NCBI RefSeq assembly: GCF_040655735.1
Contig: NZ_JBFAKK010000013.1
Span: 1 to 64,000, forward strand
From: Phytomonospora sp040655735
GTDB lineage: Bacteria > Actinomycetota > Actinomycetes > Mycobacteriales > Micromonosporaceae
Reading direction: 5' to 3'
DNA: 64,000 bases
Made by a program: the position numbers and the translations under genes. Positions within the stretch are counted from its first letter, which is position 1; every line of letters starts with the position of its first letter. Shown here piece by piece: positions 17,054-26,803 of the stretch. Under the pieces are notes generated by a model. That model was given only the letters and a program-made list of their open reading frames with translations, did no database searches and was not told the origin of the DNA.

Positions 17054-19429
17054 GTGACGGGGCTGCCGATGGTGGGCCGCGCCGCGCAACTGGCGGCGGT
17101 CGCCGCCGCATGGGCACGGGTGCGCGGCGGCGCCCCCGAGACCGTCGTGATCACCGGCGACGACGGCGTCGGCAAGTCCCGCCTGGCCGCCGAGGCCCTC
17201 GCCGGCATGGACCCCACCGCGGTCCTCGCCGGACGGGCGCGAGCGGTCGGCCCGGCGCCCTACGACTGGCTCGCCTCCGCCCTCCACGGGCAGCCCCTCG
17301 ACGACCTCCCCGCAGCTCCGGAGGCCCTCGCCTGGCTGACCCAGCGCCCGTCACCGCACCGCTTCGAACCCGGCGCGCTGCTGCGCGTCGCCGCCGACGT
17401 CGTCCGCCGCCGCATCGGCGACGGGCCGGGGGTACTGCTCGTCGAGGACCTGCACGACCTCGATCCGGCCAGCCTCAACCTCGTCGCCGACCTCGCCGGC
17501 GCGCGCTCACTGCCCGCGCTGCTGCTGGTCACCAGCCGCCCGACCGCCGGCAGCGCCGCCCGCGTCCTCACCCAGCTGTCGAGCGCCACCCGCTGCCACC
17601 TCGGCCCCCTCGCTCCTCCCGAGGCCGCCGCCCTGCTCACCGCCGCGCTCGGCGCCGCGCCCCCACCCGGCGCCGTCCTGCGCGCACACCGCCGCACCGG
17701 CGGGAACCCCCGCTGGCTCACCGAACTCGCCACCGCCGTCAAAGCCGGCGAACTCGCCGCCGTCACCGACGGCCCTCTCCCGCCCTACCTCGCCGCACTG
17801 GCGACCGGACACCTCGACGACGGCCCCGACGCCCGCGTCGCCCGCGTCGCGGCCCTCCTCGGCGGCAGGCTCGGCACCGGCGCGCTCGCCGACCTGTGCG
17901 GGGACGCCGCCGAGCCCGCCGTCGCGCGCCTTGCCGCTTCGGGCGTGCTGGTCCGCACCTCGACCGGCGAGCCGCGCTTCGCTTGCCCGCTGGTCGCCGA
18001 GGCCCTTGTGCAGACCTCTCCGGCCTCGCTGCGGGCCGAGGTCCACGAGCGCGCCCACGCGCGGTCGGTGGCCGCCGGCGACCTCGACGGCCAGGTCCGA
18101 CACGGCGTGCACCTGGGCCGCCCCGCCGACGCCGCGCCCGCCGTCGCCGCGCACCTCGCCGCGGGTCGCCCCCGTGCTGCCCTCGACCTCCTCGACGCCA
18201 CCGGCACGCTCACCCCGTCCTTGCTGCGGCAGGCGACCGCCGCCGCCCACGCCATCGGCGACTACCCGCGCGCCGCCGCGCACGCCCGCGCCTGGCGCGA
18301 CGCGGCCGGCGACGCCGCCGAACGGGTCGCGGCCATGCGCGTCCAGGCCGACCTCAGCGCCCACCTCGGCCGTGCCGCCGCGCAGCACCGGATCCTCGGC
18401 ACCATCGCCCCGCGCATCCCGTCGGCCGAACGCGCCGCCTACCTGACCAGCCTCGGCTGGGCCGCGCTGTGCGGGGACCGTCCCGGCGAGGCCGTCGGCT
18501 GGGCCGCACAGGCCCTCGAACTCACCAGTGGTCCCGACCCCGCCGCCCTCACCGTCCTCGGCCACGCCACCGCCCTGACCGGCGACACCCGGCGCGGCAT
18601 CGCTCTCCTCGCGGCCGGGCGCCGCTACGCCGCCGCCCGCCGCGACCTGGTCGCCTTCGGCCGCGCGGTGGCCGCCTCCGCGGCGATCCGCCTGCCCGGA
18701 CTGTCCGGCGAGGCCGCCCGGCGGGTCCTCGACGAGCACCTCACCGCCCTCGCCCGCCACGGACTCACCGGCCGGGCCGGGCCGGTGGTCGCCGCCGCCG
18801 TCGCCGCCGCGACCGCCGCCGGCGAGACCGACCGCGCCCGGGCCCTGGCCGAGCAACGGCTGCCGGTCGAGACCGACCCCGCCGAGCGCGCCGTCCTCAC
18901 CGGCTACGCCGGCCGTCTGTCCGCCGAGAGTGACCGCGAGCGCGCCCTCGTCCTGCGCGACCGCCTCGCCGCCGAGATGATCGGCATGGACCTGCCGCGT
19001 GTGCTCCGCGCGTCGGCGGCGCTCGACCTTGCGCTGGCCGACGGGGCGGAGGCCGCCGAGGACGCATTGCGCGCCTACGTCGCCGCCGCGAGCCCGGAGT
19101 CGCACGCCGCCGACCTGGCCGAGGCCGGGCGCACCGCTCTCAAGGCCGGAGTCGACGAGGCGCGCGTGGCCAGGCTCCTGCCCGACGGCGGCGCGGCGCT
19201 GGGGATCGACGCCGACGCGCCGGGCGCCGAGCTGACCGCGCGCGAACGCGAGGTCCTCGGCTGCCTCACCGAGGGGATGACCAACCAGCAGGTCGCCAGC
19301 CGGCTCGGCATCTCGATTCGCACGGTGACCGTGCACGTGTCGAACCTGCTCCGCAAGACCGGTTCGGCCTCGCGGACCGAGGCCGCGCTGTGGGCGGTGC
19401 ACCACGGCCTGGCCGACACCGGCCGCTAA
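17054..19429 (+). CDS. LAL-type LuxR transcriptional regulator
   Basis: A 791-residue ATP-dependent regulator. An N-terminal AAA/NACHT-like ATPase has Walker A GDDGVGKS (residues 35-42) and Walker B GVLLVEDLHDLD. A long alanine-rich helical-repeat region follows, then a C-terminal LuxR helix-turn-helix (LTAREREVLGCLTEGMTNQ, about residue 725 onward). I prefer the GTG at 17054, preceded by GGAAG, because the upstream open frame lies in the divergent promoter region. The target is unknown. The stop overlaps the convergent dehydrogenase gene by a few bases. Confidence 0.9.
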   Translation: MTGLPMVGRAAQLAAVAAAWARVRGGAPETVVITGDDGVGKSRLAAEALAGMDPTAVLAGRARAVGPAPYDWLASALHGQPLDDLPAAPEALAWLTQRPSPHRFEPGALLRVAADVVRRRIGDGPGVLLVEDLHDLDPASLNLVADLAGARSLPALLLVTSRPTAGSAARVLTQLSSATRCHLGPLAPPEAAALLTAALGAAPPPGAVLRAHRRTGGNPRWLTELATAVKAGELAAVTDGPLPPYLAALATGHLDDGPDARVARVAALLGGRLGTGALADLCGDAAEPAVARLAASGVLVRTSTGEPRFACPLVAEALVQTSPASLRAEVHERAHARSVAAGDLDGQVRHGVHLGRPADAAPAVAAHLAAGRPRAALDLLDATGTLTPSLLRQATAAAHAIGDYPRAAAHARAWRDAAGDAAERVAAMRVQADLSAHLGRAAAQHRILGTIAPRIPSAERAAYLTSLGWAALCGDRPGEAVGWAAQALELTSGPDPAALTVLGHATALTGDTRRGIALLAAGRRYAAARRDLVAFGRAVAASAAIRLPGLSGEAARRVLDEHLTALARHGLTGRAGPVVAAAVAAATAAGETDRARALAEQRLPVETDPAERAVLTGYAGRLSAESDRERALVLRDRLAAEMIGMDLPRVLRASAALDLALADGAEAAEDALRAYVAAASPESHAADLAEAGRTALKAGVDEARVARLLPDGGAALGIDADAPGAELTAREREVLGCLTEGMTNQQVASRLGISIRTVTVHVSNLLRKTGSASRTEAALWAVHHGLADTGR

Positions 19430-20466
19430 CTGTTCGGCGTGATGACGGTGACTCCGGCCCCCGGCCGCGAACCCATTCCCGCCAGGGCGGCGGGCGCCTC
19501 GTCGAGCCCGATCGTGCTCGTCACCAGGTCCTGGGGCCTCAGACGGCCCGAGGCCACCAGCGCCATCATCTCCGGATAGGCGTGCGCGGCCATCCCGTGG
19601 CCGCCGAGTACGTCCAGCTCGTAGGCGATGACCCGCTCCATCGGCAGCACCGGGTCCCCGGCCGCGCTCGGCAGCAGCCCGACCTGGACGTGCCGCCCCC
19701 GCCGTCGCAGGCTCAGCAGCGAGGACGCGCAGGTCCCGGCGCTGCCCAGCGCGTCGAGGGAGACCTGGGCGCCACCGCCGGTCGCGGCCCGCACCGCCTC
19801 GGCGGCGTCCCCGTCGGCGGCGTCGACGCACACCTCGGCGCCGAAGCGCTCGGCGAGCGCCAGCGCGACGGGGGACACGTCGACGGCCACGACCCGGGCC
19901 CCGCCCGCGACGGCGATCATGACCGCCGACAGCCCTACCCCGCCGCAGCCGTGCACGGCCACCCACTCGCCCGGCCGGACCGCGCCGCGCGCCACGACCG
20001 CGCGGTAGGCCGTCGCGAAACGGCAGCCCAGCCCGGCCGCGGCGGTGAAGTCGAGGTCGGCGGGGACGGCGACGAGGTTGGTGTCGGCGGCGTCGACGCG
20101 CACGTACTCGGCGAAGGAGCCCCAGTGCGTGAAACCGGGCTGCGTCTGGAACTCGCAGACCTGCTGCTCACCGGCGGCGCACAACGCGCAGCGGCCGCAG
20201 GCGCACACGAAGGGCGCGGTCACGCGGTCGCCGGGCTTCCAGCCGGTGACGCCCTCGCCGACCGCCTCGACGACCCCGGCGAACTCGTGGCCGGGCACGT
20301 GCGGGAGGGCGATGTCGAGGTCGTGGCCGGCCCAGCCGTGCCAGTCGCTGCGGCACAGCCCGGTCGCCTCGACACGGATCACCGCACCCTCGCGGCCGGG
20401 GGCGGGGTCGGCGACCTCGGTGACCGCGGGCAGGCGGCCGTAGGCGTCGAAAAGCACCGCTCGCAT
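19426..20466 (-). CDS. Zinc-dependent alcohol dehydrogenase family protein
   Basis: A 346-residue medium-chain dehydrogenase. Catalytic zinc ligands are at C38 and H60-E61 (GLCRSDWHGW and PGHEF), and a structural zinc cluster at C88-C104 (CACGRCALCAAGEQQVC). GCGGVGLSAVMIA is the NAD-binding loop. It oxidises an alcohol to an aldehyde or ketone; the substrate is not evident. The start is the ATG at 20466, with the divergent dehydratase gene 79 bp away. Confidence 0.92.
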   Translation of the reverse strand: MRAVLFDAYGRLPAVTEVADPAPGREGAVIRVEATGLCRSDWHGWAGHDLDIALPHVPGHEFAGVVEAVGEGVTGWKPGDRVTAPFVCACGRCALCAAGEQQVCEFQTQPGFTHWGSFAEYVRVDAADTNLVAVPADLDFTAAAGLGCRFATAYRAVVARGAVRPGEWVAVHGCGGVGLSAVMIAVAGGARVVAVDVSPVALALAERFGAEVCVDAADGDAAEAVRAATGGGAQVSLDALGSAGTCASSLLSLRRRGRHVQVGLLPSAAGDPVLPMERVIAYELDVLGGHGMAAHAYPEMMALVASGRLRPQDLVTSTIGLDEAPAALAGMGSRPGAGVTVITPNS

Positions 20467-20545
20467 GGTCCGCTCCTTACGTCGGCGATTGCCCGATGGT
20501 AGGGCCGCGACGCGCCCGGCCACCAGTCCTGGGCACACTTGAGCC

Positions 20546-21481
20546 ATGAACCTGGTGACGATCGACGACATCCGCGCCGCCGAGAAGGCCATCGAGGGGC
20601 TGGCCGTCCGCACCCCGCTGCTGCGCGCCGAGTGGGCCGGTGAGCTGTGGCTCAAGGCCGAGAACCTTCAGCCGGTCGGCGCGTTCAAGCTGCGCGGCGC
20701 GGCCAACGCCGTCGCCCGCCTGCCGGAAGGCACCGCCGGGGTCATCACCCACTCCTCGGGCAACCACGGGCGGGCCCTCGGCTACGCCGCCGCGCGTCGC
20801 GGCGTCCCGGCGGTCGTCGTGGTCCCCGACACCGCGCCCTCGTCGAAGGTCGCCGGGATCGCCGAAACGGGCGCCGAGATCGTCATGGTCACCCCCGCCG
20901 AGCGCTTCAGCGCCACCGAGCGGCTGGCCGCCGAGCGCGGCCTGGTGGTCATCCCGCCCTTCGACCACCCCGACGTCATCGCCGGACAGGGCACCGTCGG
21001 ACTGGAGATCCTGGCCCAGCTGTCCGATGTGGACACCATTGTGGTGCCCGTCGGCGGCGGCGGGCTCAGCTCCGGCGTGGCCACCGCCGTCAAGGCACTC
21101 GCGCCGACGGTGAAGGTCATCGGCGTCGAACCCGAACTGGCCGCCGACGCCGCCGAGAGCCTGCACACCGGCGAACTGGTCGTGTGGCCCCAGGAGAAGA
21201 CCTACCGGACCATCGCCGACGGCGTGCGCGTCTGCCTGTCCGAGCTCACCTTCGCCCACATCAAGGCCCGCGTCGACGACATCGTGACCGTCACCGAGGA
21301 CGAGATCCGCTCGGCCACCGGCCGCCTGGCCCGCCGCTCCAAGCTCGTCGCCGAGCCCACCGGCGCCCTGAGCACCGCCGCCTACCTCCGCCACGGAGAG
21401 AGCTGGGGCCGCACCGTCGCCGTCATCACCGGCGGAAACCTCGACCCCGACGTGCTCGCCGAGCTCGTCACGGTGCCCTGA
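20546..21481 (+). CDS. PLP-dependent threonine/serine dehydratase-like enzyme
   Basis: A 311-residue fold-type II PLP enzyme. The Schiff-base lysine is K48 in VGAFKLRGAAN, HSSGNHGRALGYAAA binds the substrate carboxylate, and VPVGGGGLSSG is the phosphate loop. It is short and has no C-terminal ACT regulatory domain, so it fits catabolic threonine dehydratase, serine racemase or hydroxyaspartate lyase. The sequence alone does not decide between them. Confidence 0.9.
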   Translation: MNLVTIDDIRAAEKAIEGLAVRTPLLRAEWAGELWLKAENLQPVGAFKLRGAANAVARLPEGTAGVITHSSGNHGRALGYAAARRGVPAVVVVPDTAPSSKVAGIAETGAEIVMVTPAERFSATERLAAERGLVVIPPFDHPDVIAGQGTVGLEILAQLSDVDTIVVPVGGGGLSSGVATAVKALAPTVKVIGVEPELAADAAESLHTGELVVWPQEKTYRTIADGVRVCLSELTFAHIKARVDDIVTVTEDEIRSATGRLARRSKLVAEPTGALSTAAYLRHGESWGRTVAVITGGNLDPDVLAELVTVP

Positions 21482-21692
21482 GGCAGGCATGGATCCGCAG
21501 GTGGCGGCCCCGCGCGATTGCCTTCGCCCATAGGTGGGCATGGTCAGGGAGGAAGTTCTGCATGTCGATGACGAGGAGGACCGGCGTGTGGGGCGCGGCG
21601 TCCTAAGTCGACGGTCCAGTGCCGGGAGTAGTGCCCGAGGCCGCTCGCCGCCCTTGCCCGCCCGTGTCATCCTCTAGTAGAGGTGACCCGCC

Positions 21693-24600
21693 GTGCCAGT
21701 GCCGAATCTCGTCGACCGCGCCGTCAGGCTGTTCCGGTTCCTCGCGCGGGTACAGCAGTTGCGGTCCGATCCGCCGCGCACCGTCGAGGCCTACCAACAG
21801 GGCGGCGGTGCCGTGCTGTGGTTCGCCGGCATCCCCGAACATCCCGCCGTCACCGCGATCGGGCCCGAGCCCGAACCCGACGACGTGCTGCTCACCGTCG
21901 ACCGGGTGGCCCGCGTGGACCCGCCCCGCCCGACCAGCGGCCTCGCCGCCCGGCTCATCGGGGTCCTCGACGATCCCGAGCTGCCGCCCCAGGTCGAGCA
22001 CGGTCCCGACCCGGAGCACGCCGCCTACCTGGAGACCTGGAACGAGTGGGCCGCGACCGAACGCGTCGAGGCGCCGGTCCGCGACCTGTACGGCCGGCTC
22101 TTCGCGATGCACGTCGCCGCCAGCGGCCACCCCGAAGACCTCGAACTCGTCCTCGGGATCGGTTGCCTCGCCTGGACCCCGCCCGAGGAACCGCCCGTCC
22201 GGCGCCACCTCCTGACCGCGCCCATCGCCATCGGCTTCGACGCCGACACCGGCCGCCTGTCGGTGGTGCGCGTCAAGGCGCTCGACGCGCTCGCCGTCGA
22301 ACTGGAGATGATCGACCCCGGCCGCATCGCCGCTTCGGCACAGCTGCCCGGAATCCGCTCCGACGCGCAGGGCACCGTCGCCCACCCCATGCACCGGGGC
22401 GAGCAGGGCCCGCTCGTCCGCAGGCTCGTGCACACCCTCGACGCCGACGGGGGCTACAGCGACGCCGACGTCGCGCCCGAGCACGGCCGCCGGGCGCAGG
22501 CGTCCTTCGCGCCGGCGCTGATCCTGCGCAGGCGCTCCCACCGCGACCTGGTCGAGATCTACGAGGCCATCGGCGAGGAGCTCACCCACACCCGCCGCGT
22601 GCCCGAGGGTCTGCGGCCCCTCGTCGACCCCGACCACATCCCCGAGACCGAACCGGGCGGGCGCGACGGCGCACTGGTCACTGTGGACGGAGATCCTTTC
22701 CTTCCGCTGCCCGCCAACGACACCCAGCGCCGCATCCTCGAACAGGTCGACACCCGCGCCCAGACCCTCGTGCAGGGCCCGCCGGGCACCGGCAAGACCC
22801 ACACCGCCGCGCTGCTCATCTCCCACCTGCTCGCGCGCGGCGAGCGGGTCCTGGTCACCGCGCACACCGACCGCGCCCTCAAGGAGGTCCGCGACAAGCT
22901 CCCCTCGGCGATCAAGCCGCTGTCGGTGGCCGTCGTCGGCACCTCGCGCGAGGACATGTCCGACCTGAAGGTCGCCGTCGAACGCATCGCCGTCGCCTCG
23001 GCCGAGCACGACCCGCGGGTCGCCGCCGAGACCATCGACGCCTGCCTGGCGGCCATCGACCGGCTCGGCCACGAACGCGCCGGACTCCACGCGCGTCTCG
23101 TCGACGCCCGCGAGGACGAGGTCCGCGTGCACGACTTCCGCGGCAACCGGGGCACCCTCGCCCAGATCGCCACCCGGCACCGCGAGCTGGCCCCCCGTTT
23201 CTCCTGGCTCAACGGATACGCGGAGGTCGACGCCGCCGACGTGGCCCCGCTCGACTCCGCCGAGGCCCTCGCCTGGCTGGCGATGCTGCGCGACGAGAGC
23301 CTCGCCGCCGACGAACCCGAGGCCGACGCCCGCCTCGTGGAGCTGGCCACGGTGCCGGATCGGGGAATCTACGCCGATCTGCTCGCCTCCGTGCCCGGCC
23401 TCGGCGTGCTCGCCGACCGCGTCGCGGCCGCTCCCGTCCCGCGCGTGTTCGCCGACCTGGTCGCCACCGAACGCACCGCCGTCGAGGCCGAGACCGCCCA
23501 CAAGGAGCTGCGGGAGCACCCCGCCTACCGCGCGGTCACCGCGCTGGATCCCGAACTTCGCGGGGAACTGCGGGAGCGGCTGCACCGCCTGGCCGACGAG
23601 GCCGGCGACCTCGCCCGCTGGCGCGAGCGCTGGATGGACGAGGCGCTCGTCGACGTCCGCTCCGGCCGCGCCCAGATCTGGCGGGCCCGCGCCCGCCAGA
23701 TCAGCGAGCTCATCGACCGCGCCTCCCCGCTCGTCGAGCGCATCGGCCCGCTGACCCACGTCGAGGTCAAGGCCGGCGAGTTCGGTGCGCTCACCGCGCT
23801 GGCCCGTCAGTTGCAGGCGCACCTGGTCGCCGGTGGCCGCATCAAGGCCGGACCGGACGGGGTCGTGCGTCCGGGCACCTTCACGCCGAAGCCGGTCAAG
23901 CAGGCGCAGCCGCTGTTCGAGCGCGTCCGCGTCGACGGCCTGCCGCCGACGACCCGCGAGCGAGTCGACGTCTTCTGCACCTACGCCGACGCGCTGGCCG
24001 CGCTGGCCGCGCTCGACCGGGCCTGGCCGGACGGAACGCCCGTCCCCGCGGGGAAGTCGCTGTCGGAGCGCCTCCAGTGGCACCTGACCGAACGAGCGCA
24101 GCTCGGCCGGGTGCTGGCGCTCGGCGGCGCCCTCGACCGCGAGGAGCAGTCGCTGTCGGGCCTGGGCCTGCCGCGTCCTGATTGGACGGATCTCGCCTCG
24201 GTGCGCTCGTACGCCGCCCTCGTCGAGGCCGCGGCCGCCGCCGACACGGTCCGCTCGACGGGCGTCCCGCTGGCCCGGATCGCCGAGGTCATCGGGGAAG
24301 TGGCGCGCTGGAAGGACGCCGCGCCCTGCGTCCGCGAACTCGACGAGGCCGTCTCCGCCCGTGACGTCGACGCCTACGCCGCCGCCCACGCGCGGCTCGC
24401 GCGGCTGCACGAGGTCCGCGCGCAGGCGGCCCGCCGCGACGAACTCGCGCGTCGGCTGTCCACTGTGGCCGAGGGCCTGCGCGAGGCTGTGCAGGCCGAA
24501 CCGGCCGATCCTTTGTGGCGCAAGCGCCTCGGTGACTTCGCCGAGGCCTGGGACTGGGCCGCGACCGGCGCGTGGATCTCCGGCCGCGACGCCGAGGACG

Positions 24601-26150
24601 TCAACGTTCTGCGCGGCGAGGTCACGGCCGTCGAGGAGCGCATCCGCGCGCAGGTCGAGCGGCTGGCGGCCACCCGGGCGTGGAGCCACGCCGTGTCGGC
24701 CGAACGCCTCACCGGCGCCGCCCGGGCCAACCTGACCCACTACGCGCAGCTGGTCCAGCGGCTCGGTAAGGGAACGGGCAAGTACGCCGTGCAGCGCAGG
24801 GGCGAGATCCGCCAGGCCATGGACCGCTGCCGCGAGGCCGTCCCGGTGTGGATCATGCCGGTCTACCGGATCGCCGAGCAGCTGCGGATCCGGCCGGGCA
24901 TGTTCGACGTGGTCATCGTCGACGAGGCGTCGCAGGCCGGCCTGGAGGCGACCTTCCTGCAGTACCTGGCGCCGAAGATCGTGGTGATCGGCGACGACCG
25001 GCAGGTCTCGCCCTCGGCCGTCGGCGTCAATCAGCAGCGGCTGCGCGACCTGGCCGGCCAGTACCTGTCCGACGATCCCTACCGCGCTTCCTGGCAGGAT
25101 CCCCGGCGCAGCCTGTTCGACGAGGCGAAGATGCGCTTCCGGGGCATGCTCACGCTCACCGAGCACCGGCGCTGCGTCCCGGAGATCATCGGCTTCTCCA
25201 ACCGGGTCGCCTACGAACCCGACGGCATCCGCCTGCTTCCCGTGCGGCAGTACGGGGTCGAGCGCCTCGACCCGGTCCGGCCGGTGCACTGCCCGGACGG
25301 GTACACGCGCGGCCAGACCGGCGGGAAGGTCAACCCGGTCGAGGTCGAGGCCGTCGTCGCCCAGATCGAGAAGTGCGTGACCGACCCCCGCTACGACGGG
25401 CTGAGCTTCGGGGTCATCTCGCTGCTGGGAACCGCGCAGGCCAAGGCGATCGAGCGCGAACTCCTCGACCGGATCCCGCCCGAGGAGTGGGCCGCCCGCG
25501 ACCTGCGCTGCGGTGACTCCGCCGACTTCCAGGGCGCCGAGCGCGACGTGATGTTCCTGTCGATGGTCGCCGCCCCGAGCGACCGCCTCGGCGTGCTCAC
25601 CGGCGACGTCTACGTGCAGCGCTACAACGTCGCCGCATCCCGGGCCCGCGACCAGATGTGGCTGTTCCACTCGGTGCCGCTGTCGGACCTGGGCAACCCC
25701 GAGGACATGCGCTTCCAGCTCCTCGACCACTGCTACGCCGTCGCCCGGGGCACCGGCGCGCTCGCGGCGAGCGAGCAGGTCGGCGACACCGTTCGGGTCG
25801 CGCCCTTCGAGTCGCTGTTCGAGCAGCGTGTCCACAATCGACTCTGCGGGCTCGGGTACACCGTCCTGCCCCGCTTCCCCGTCGAGGGCTACGAGATCGA
25901 CCTGGTCGTGGTCGGCGCGAAGGCGCGGCTGGCCGTCGAGTGCGACGGCGACACCTGGCACGGTCCGCAGGCCTACGAGCACGACCTGGCCCGCCAGCGC
26001 GACCTTGAGCGCTGCGGGTGGCGTTTCCACCGGGTCCGGGAGTCGGCCTTCGCGGTCGACCCCGACGCGGCCCTCACCGAACTCGTCGGCAGGCTCCGTG
26101 AGCTGGACATCCATCCGGCGGCGCCGGAATCGCCCACGGTGTCGGCATGA
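21693..26150 (+). CDS. SF1 helicase fused to a C-terminal PD-(D/E)XK-type nuclease
   Basis: A 1485-residue protein. Residues 1-330 are an N-terminal region I do not recognise. The helicase core has Walker A GPPGTGKT (about 363-370), a long mainly helical insertion (about 450-1050), Walker B VVIVDEASQAG (about 1074), GDDRQVSPSA, the EHRRCVPEIIGFSN motif and QGAERDVMFLS (about 1279), as in UPF1/DNA2-like enzymes. The C-terminus (about 1375-1465) carries EGYEIDLVVVG and AVECDGDTWH with a trailing RQRDLERCGW, the pattern of Vsr/MTES_1575-type nucleases. Similar fusions occur in anti-phage systems, so defence is a reasonable inference. The start is a GTG with AGGTG upstream. The next gene overlaps by ATGA. 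Confidence 0.85.
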   Translation: MPVPNLVDRAVRLFRFLARVQQLRSDPPRTVEAYQQGGGAVLWFAGIPEHPAVTAIGPEPEPDDVLLTVDRVARVDPPRPTSGLAARLIGVLDDPELPPQVEHGPDPEHAAYLETWNEWAATERVEAPVRDLYGRLFAMHVAASGHPEDLELVLGIGCLAWTPPEEPPVRRHLLTAPIAIGFDADTGRLSVVRVKALDALAVELEMIDPGRIAASAQLPGIRSDAQGTVAHPMHRGEQGPLVRRLVHTLDADGGYSDADVAPEHGRRAQASFAPALILRRRSHRDLVEIYEAIGEELTHTRRVPEGLRPLVDPDHIPETEPGGRDGALVTVDGDPFLPLPANDTQRRILEQVDTRAQTLVQGPPGTGKTHTAALLISHLLARGERVLVTAHTDRALKEVRDKLPSAIKPLSVAVVGTSREDMSDLKVAVERIAVASAEHDPRVAAETIDACLAAIDRLGHERAGLHARLVDAREDEVRVHDFRGNRGTLAQIATRHRELAPRFSWLNGYAEVDAADVAPLDSAEALAWLAMLRDESLAADEPEADARLVELATVPDRGIYADLLASVPGLGVLADRVAAAPVPRVFADLVATERTAVEAETAHKELREHPAYRAVTALDPELRGELRERLHRLADEAGDLARWRERWMDEALVDVRSGRAQIWRARARQISELIDRASPLVERIGPLTHVEVKAGEFGALTALARQLQAHLVAGGRIKAGPDGVVRPGTFTPKPVKQAQPLFERVRVDGLPPTTRERVDVFCTYADALAALAALDRAWPDGTPVPAGKSLSERLQWHLTERAQLGRVLALGGALDREEQSLSGLGLPRPDWTDLASVRSYAALVEAAAAADTVRSTGVPLARIAEVIGEVARWKDAAPCVRELDEAVSARDVDAYAAAHARLARLHEVRAQAARRDELARRLSTVAEGLREAVQAEPADPLWRKRLGDFAEAWDWAATGAWISGRDAEDVNVLRGEVTAVEERIRAQVERLAATRAWSHAVSAERLTGAARANLTHYAQLVQRLGKGTGKYAVQRRGEIRQAMDRCREAVPVWIMPVYRIAEQLRIRPGMFDVVIVDEASQAGLEATFLQYLAPKIVVIGDDRQVSPSAVGVNQQRLRDLAGQYLSDDPYRASWQDPRRSLFDEAKMRFRGMLTLTEHRRCVPEIIGFSNRVAYEPDGIRLLPVRQYGVERLDPVRPVHCPDGYTRGQTGGKVNPVEVEAVVAQIEKCVTDPRYDGLSFGVISLLGTAQAKAIERELLDRIPPEEWAARDLRCGDSADFQGAERDVMFLSMVAAPSDRLGVLTGDVYVQRYNVAASRARDQMWLFHSVPLSDLGNPEDMRFQLLDHCYAVARGTGALAASEQVGDTVRVAPFESLFEQRVHNRLCGLGYTVLPRFPVEGYEIDLVVVGAKARLAVECDGDTWHGPQAYEHDLARQRDLERCGWRFHRVRESAFAVDPDAALTELVGRLRELDIHPAAPESPTVSA

Positions 26151-26803
26151 GGGTGCTGCTTTTCGGTGGGACGGGAATGATCGGGCAAGGTGCGCTGCTG
26201 GCGTGCCTGCGCGACGAGCGCGTCAGCGAGGTGCTGGCTGTCGGGCGCGCCGCGACGGGCCGCGCGCATCCCAAGCTGACCGAGCTGATCCGAGAGGACT
26301 TGTTCGACCTGTCCGATGCGGAGGAACGGTTGGCGGGATACGACGCCTGCCTGTTCTGCCTCGGGGTGTCCTCGGCGGGCATGAAGGAGCCCGAGTACCG
26401 GCGCGTCACCCACGACCTGACGCTGTCGGTCGCCGAACCGCTGGCCCGGCGCAACCCGTCGATGAGGTTCCTCTACATCTCCGGCGCCGGAACCGATCCC
26501 GATGGCCGCAGCATGTGGTCGCGCGTCAAGGGCACCACCGAGAACGCCCTGCTGGCGCTGTCCTTCGAGGCCTACATGATCCGTCCGGGGATCATCCAGC
26601 CGCGCGACGGCATCAAGTCGAGGACGCGGCTCTACCGGATCGGCTACACGGTCATGCTCCCCGTCCTGAGTGGACTCCGGGCGGTCGCGCCGAACGCCGT
26701 CACCACCACCGACCTGCTCGGGCGCGTGATGGTCGACGTCGCCGCCGACGGCGCCGACAAGCGCGTGCTGGAGATGGCCGACATCAACCGTCTCGCGCCG
26801 TGA
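26147..26803 (+). CDS. Atypical SDR / NAD(P)-binding epimerase-like protein
   Basis: A 218-residue Rossmann protein. The GGTGMIGQ loop is at residues 8-15, and FCLGVSSAGMKEPEYRRVTHDL and LYISGAGTDPDG follow, as in small atypical short-chain dehydrogenases. A normal YxxxK is not obvious, so catalytic activity is uncertain. The start codon overlaps the stop of the helicase-nuclease gene, implying co-expression. The 3-prime end overlaps the convergent DUF6653 gene by 20 bp. Confidence 0.82.
   Translation: MRVLLFGGTGMIGQGALLACLRDERVSEVLAVGRAATGRAHPKLTELIREDLFDLSDAEERLAGYDACLFCLGVSSAGMKEPEYRRVTHDLTLSVAEPLARRNPSMRFLYISGAGTDPDGRSMWSRVKGTTENALLALSFEAYMIRPGIIQPRDGIKSRTRLYRIGYTVMLPVLSGLRAVAPNAVTTTDLLGRVMVDVAADGADKRVLEMADINRLAP

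Noticed and set aside
21468..21605. Minus-strand frame reading VLLVIDMQNFLPD and HAHLWAKAIARGRHLR, as if part of an isochorismatase-like gene
   Set aside because: It is only about 45 codons between stops, has no good start codon or ribosome-binding site, and overlaps the end of the dehydratase gene. At most a remnant.
21603..26114. A 1503-codon minus-strand frame opposite the helicase gene
   Set aside because: It arises from the strong third-position GC bias of the real gene; the translation shows no domain and has no ribosome-binding site.
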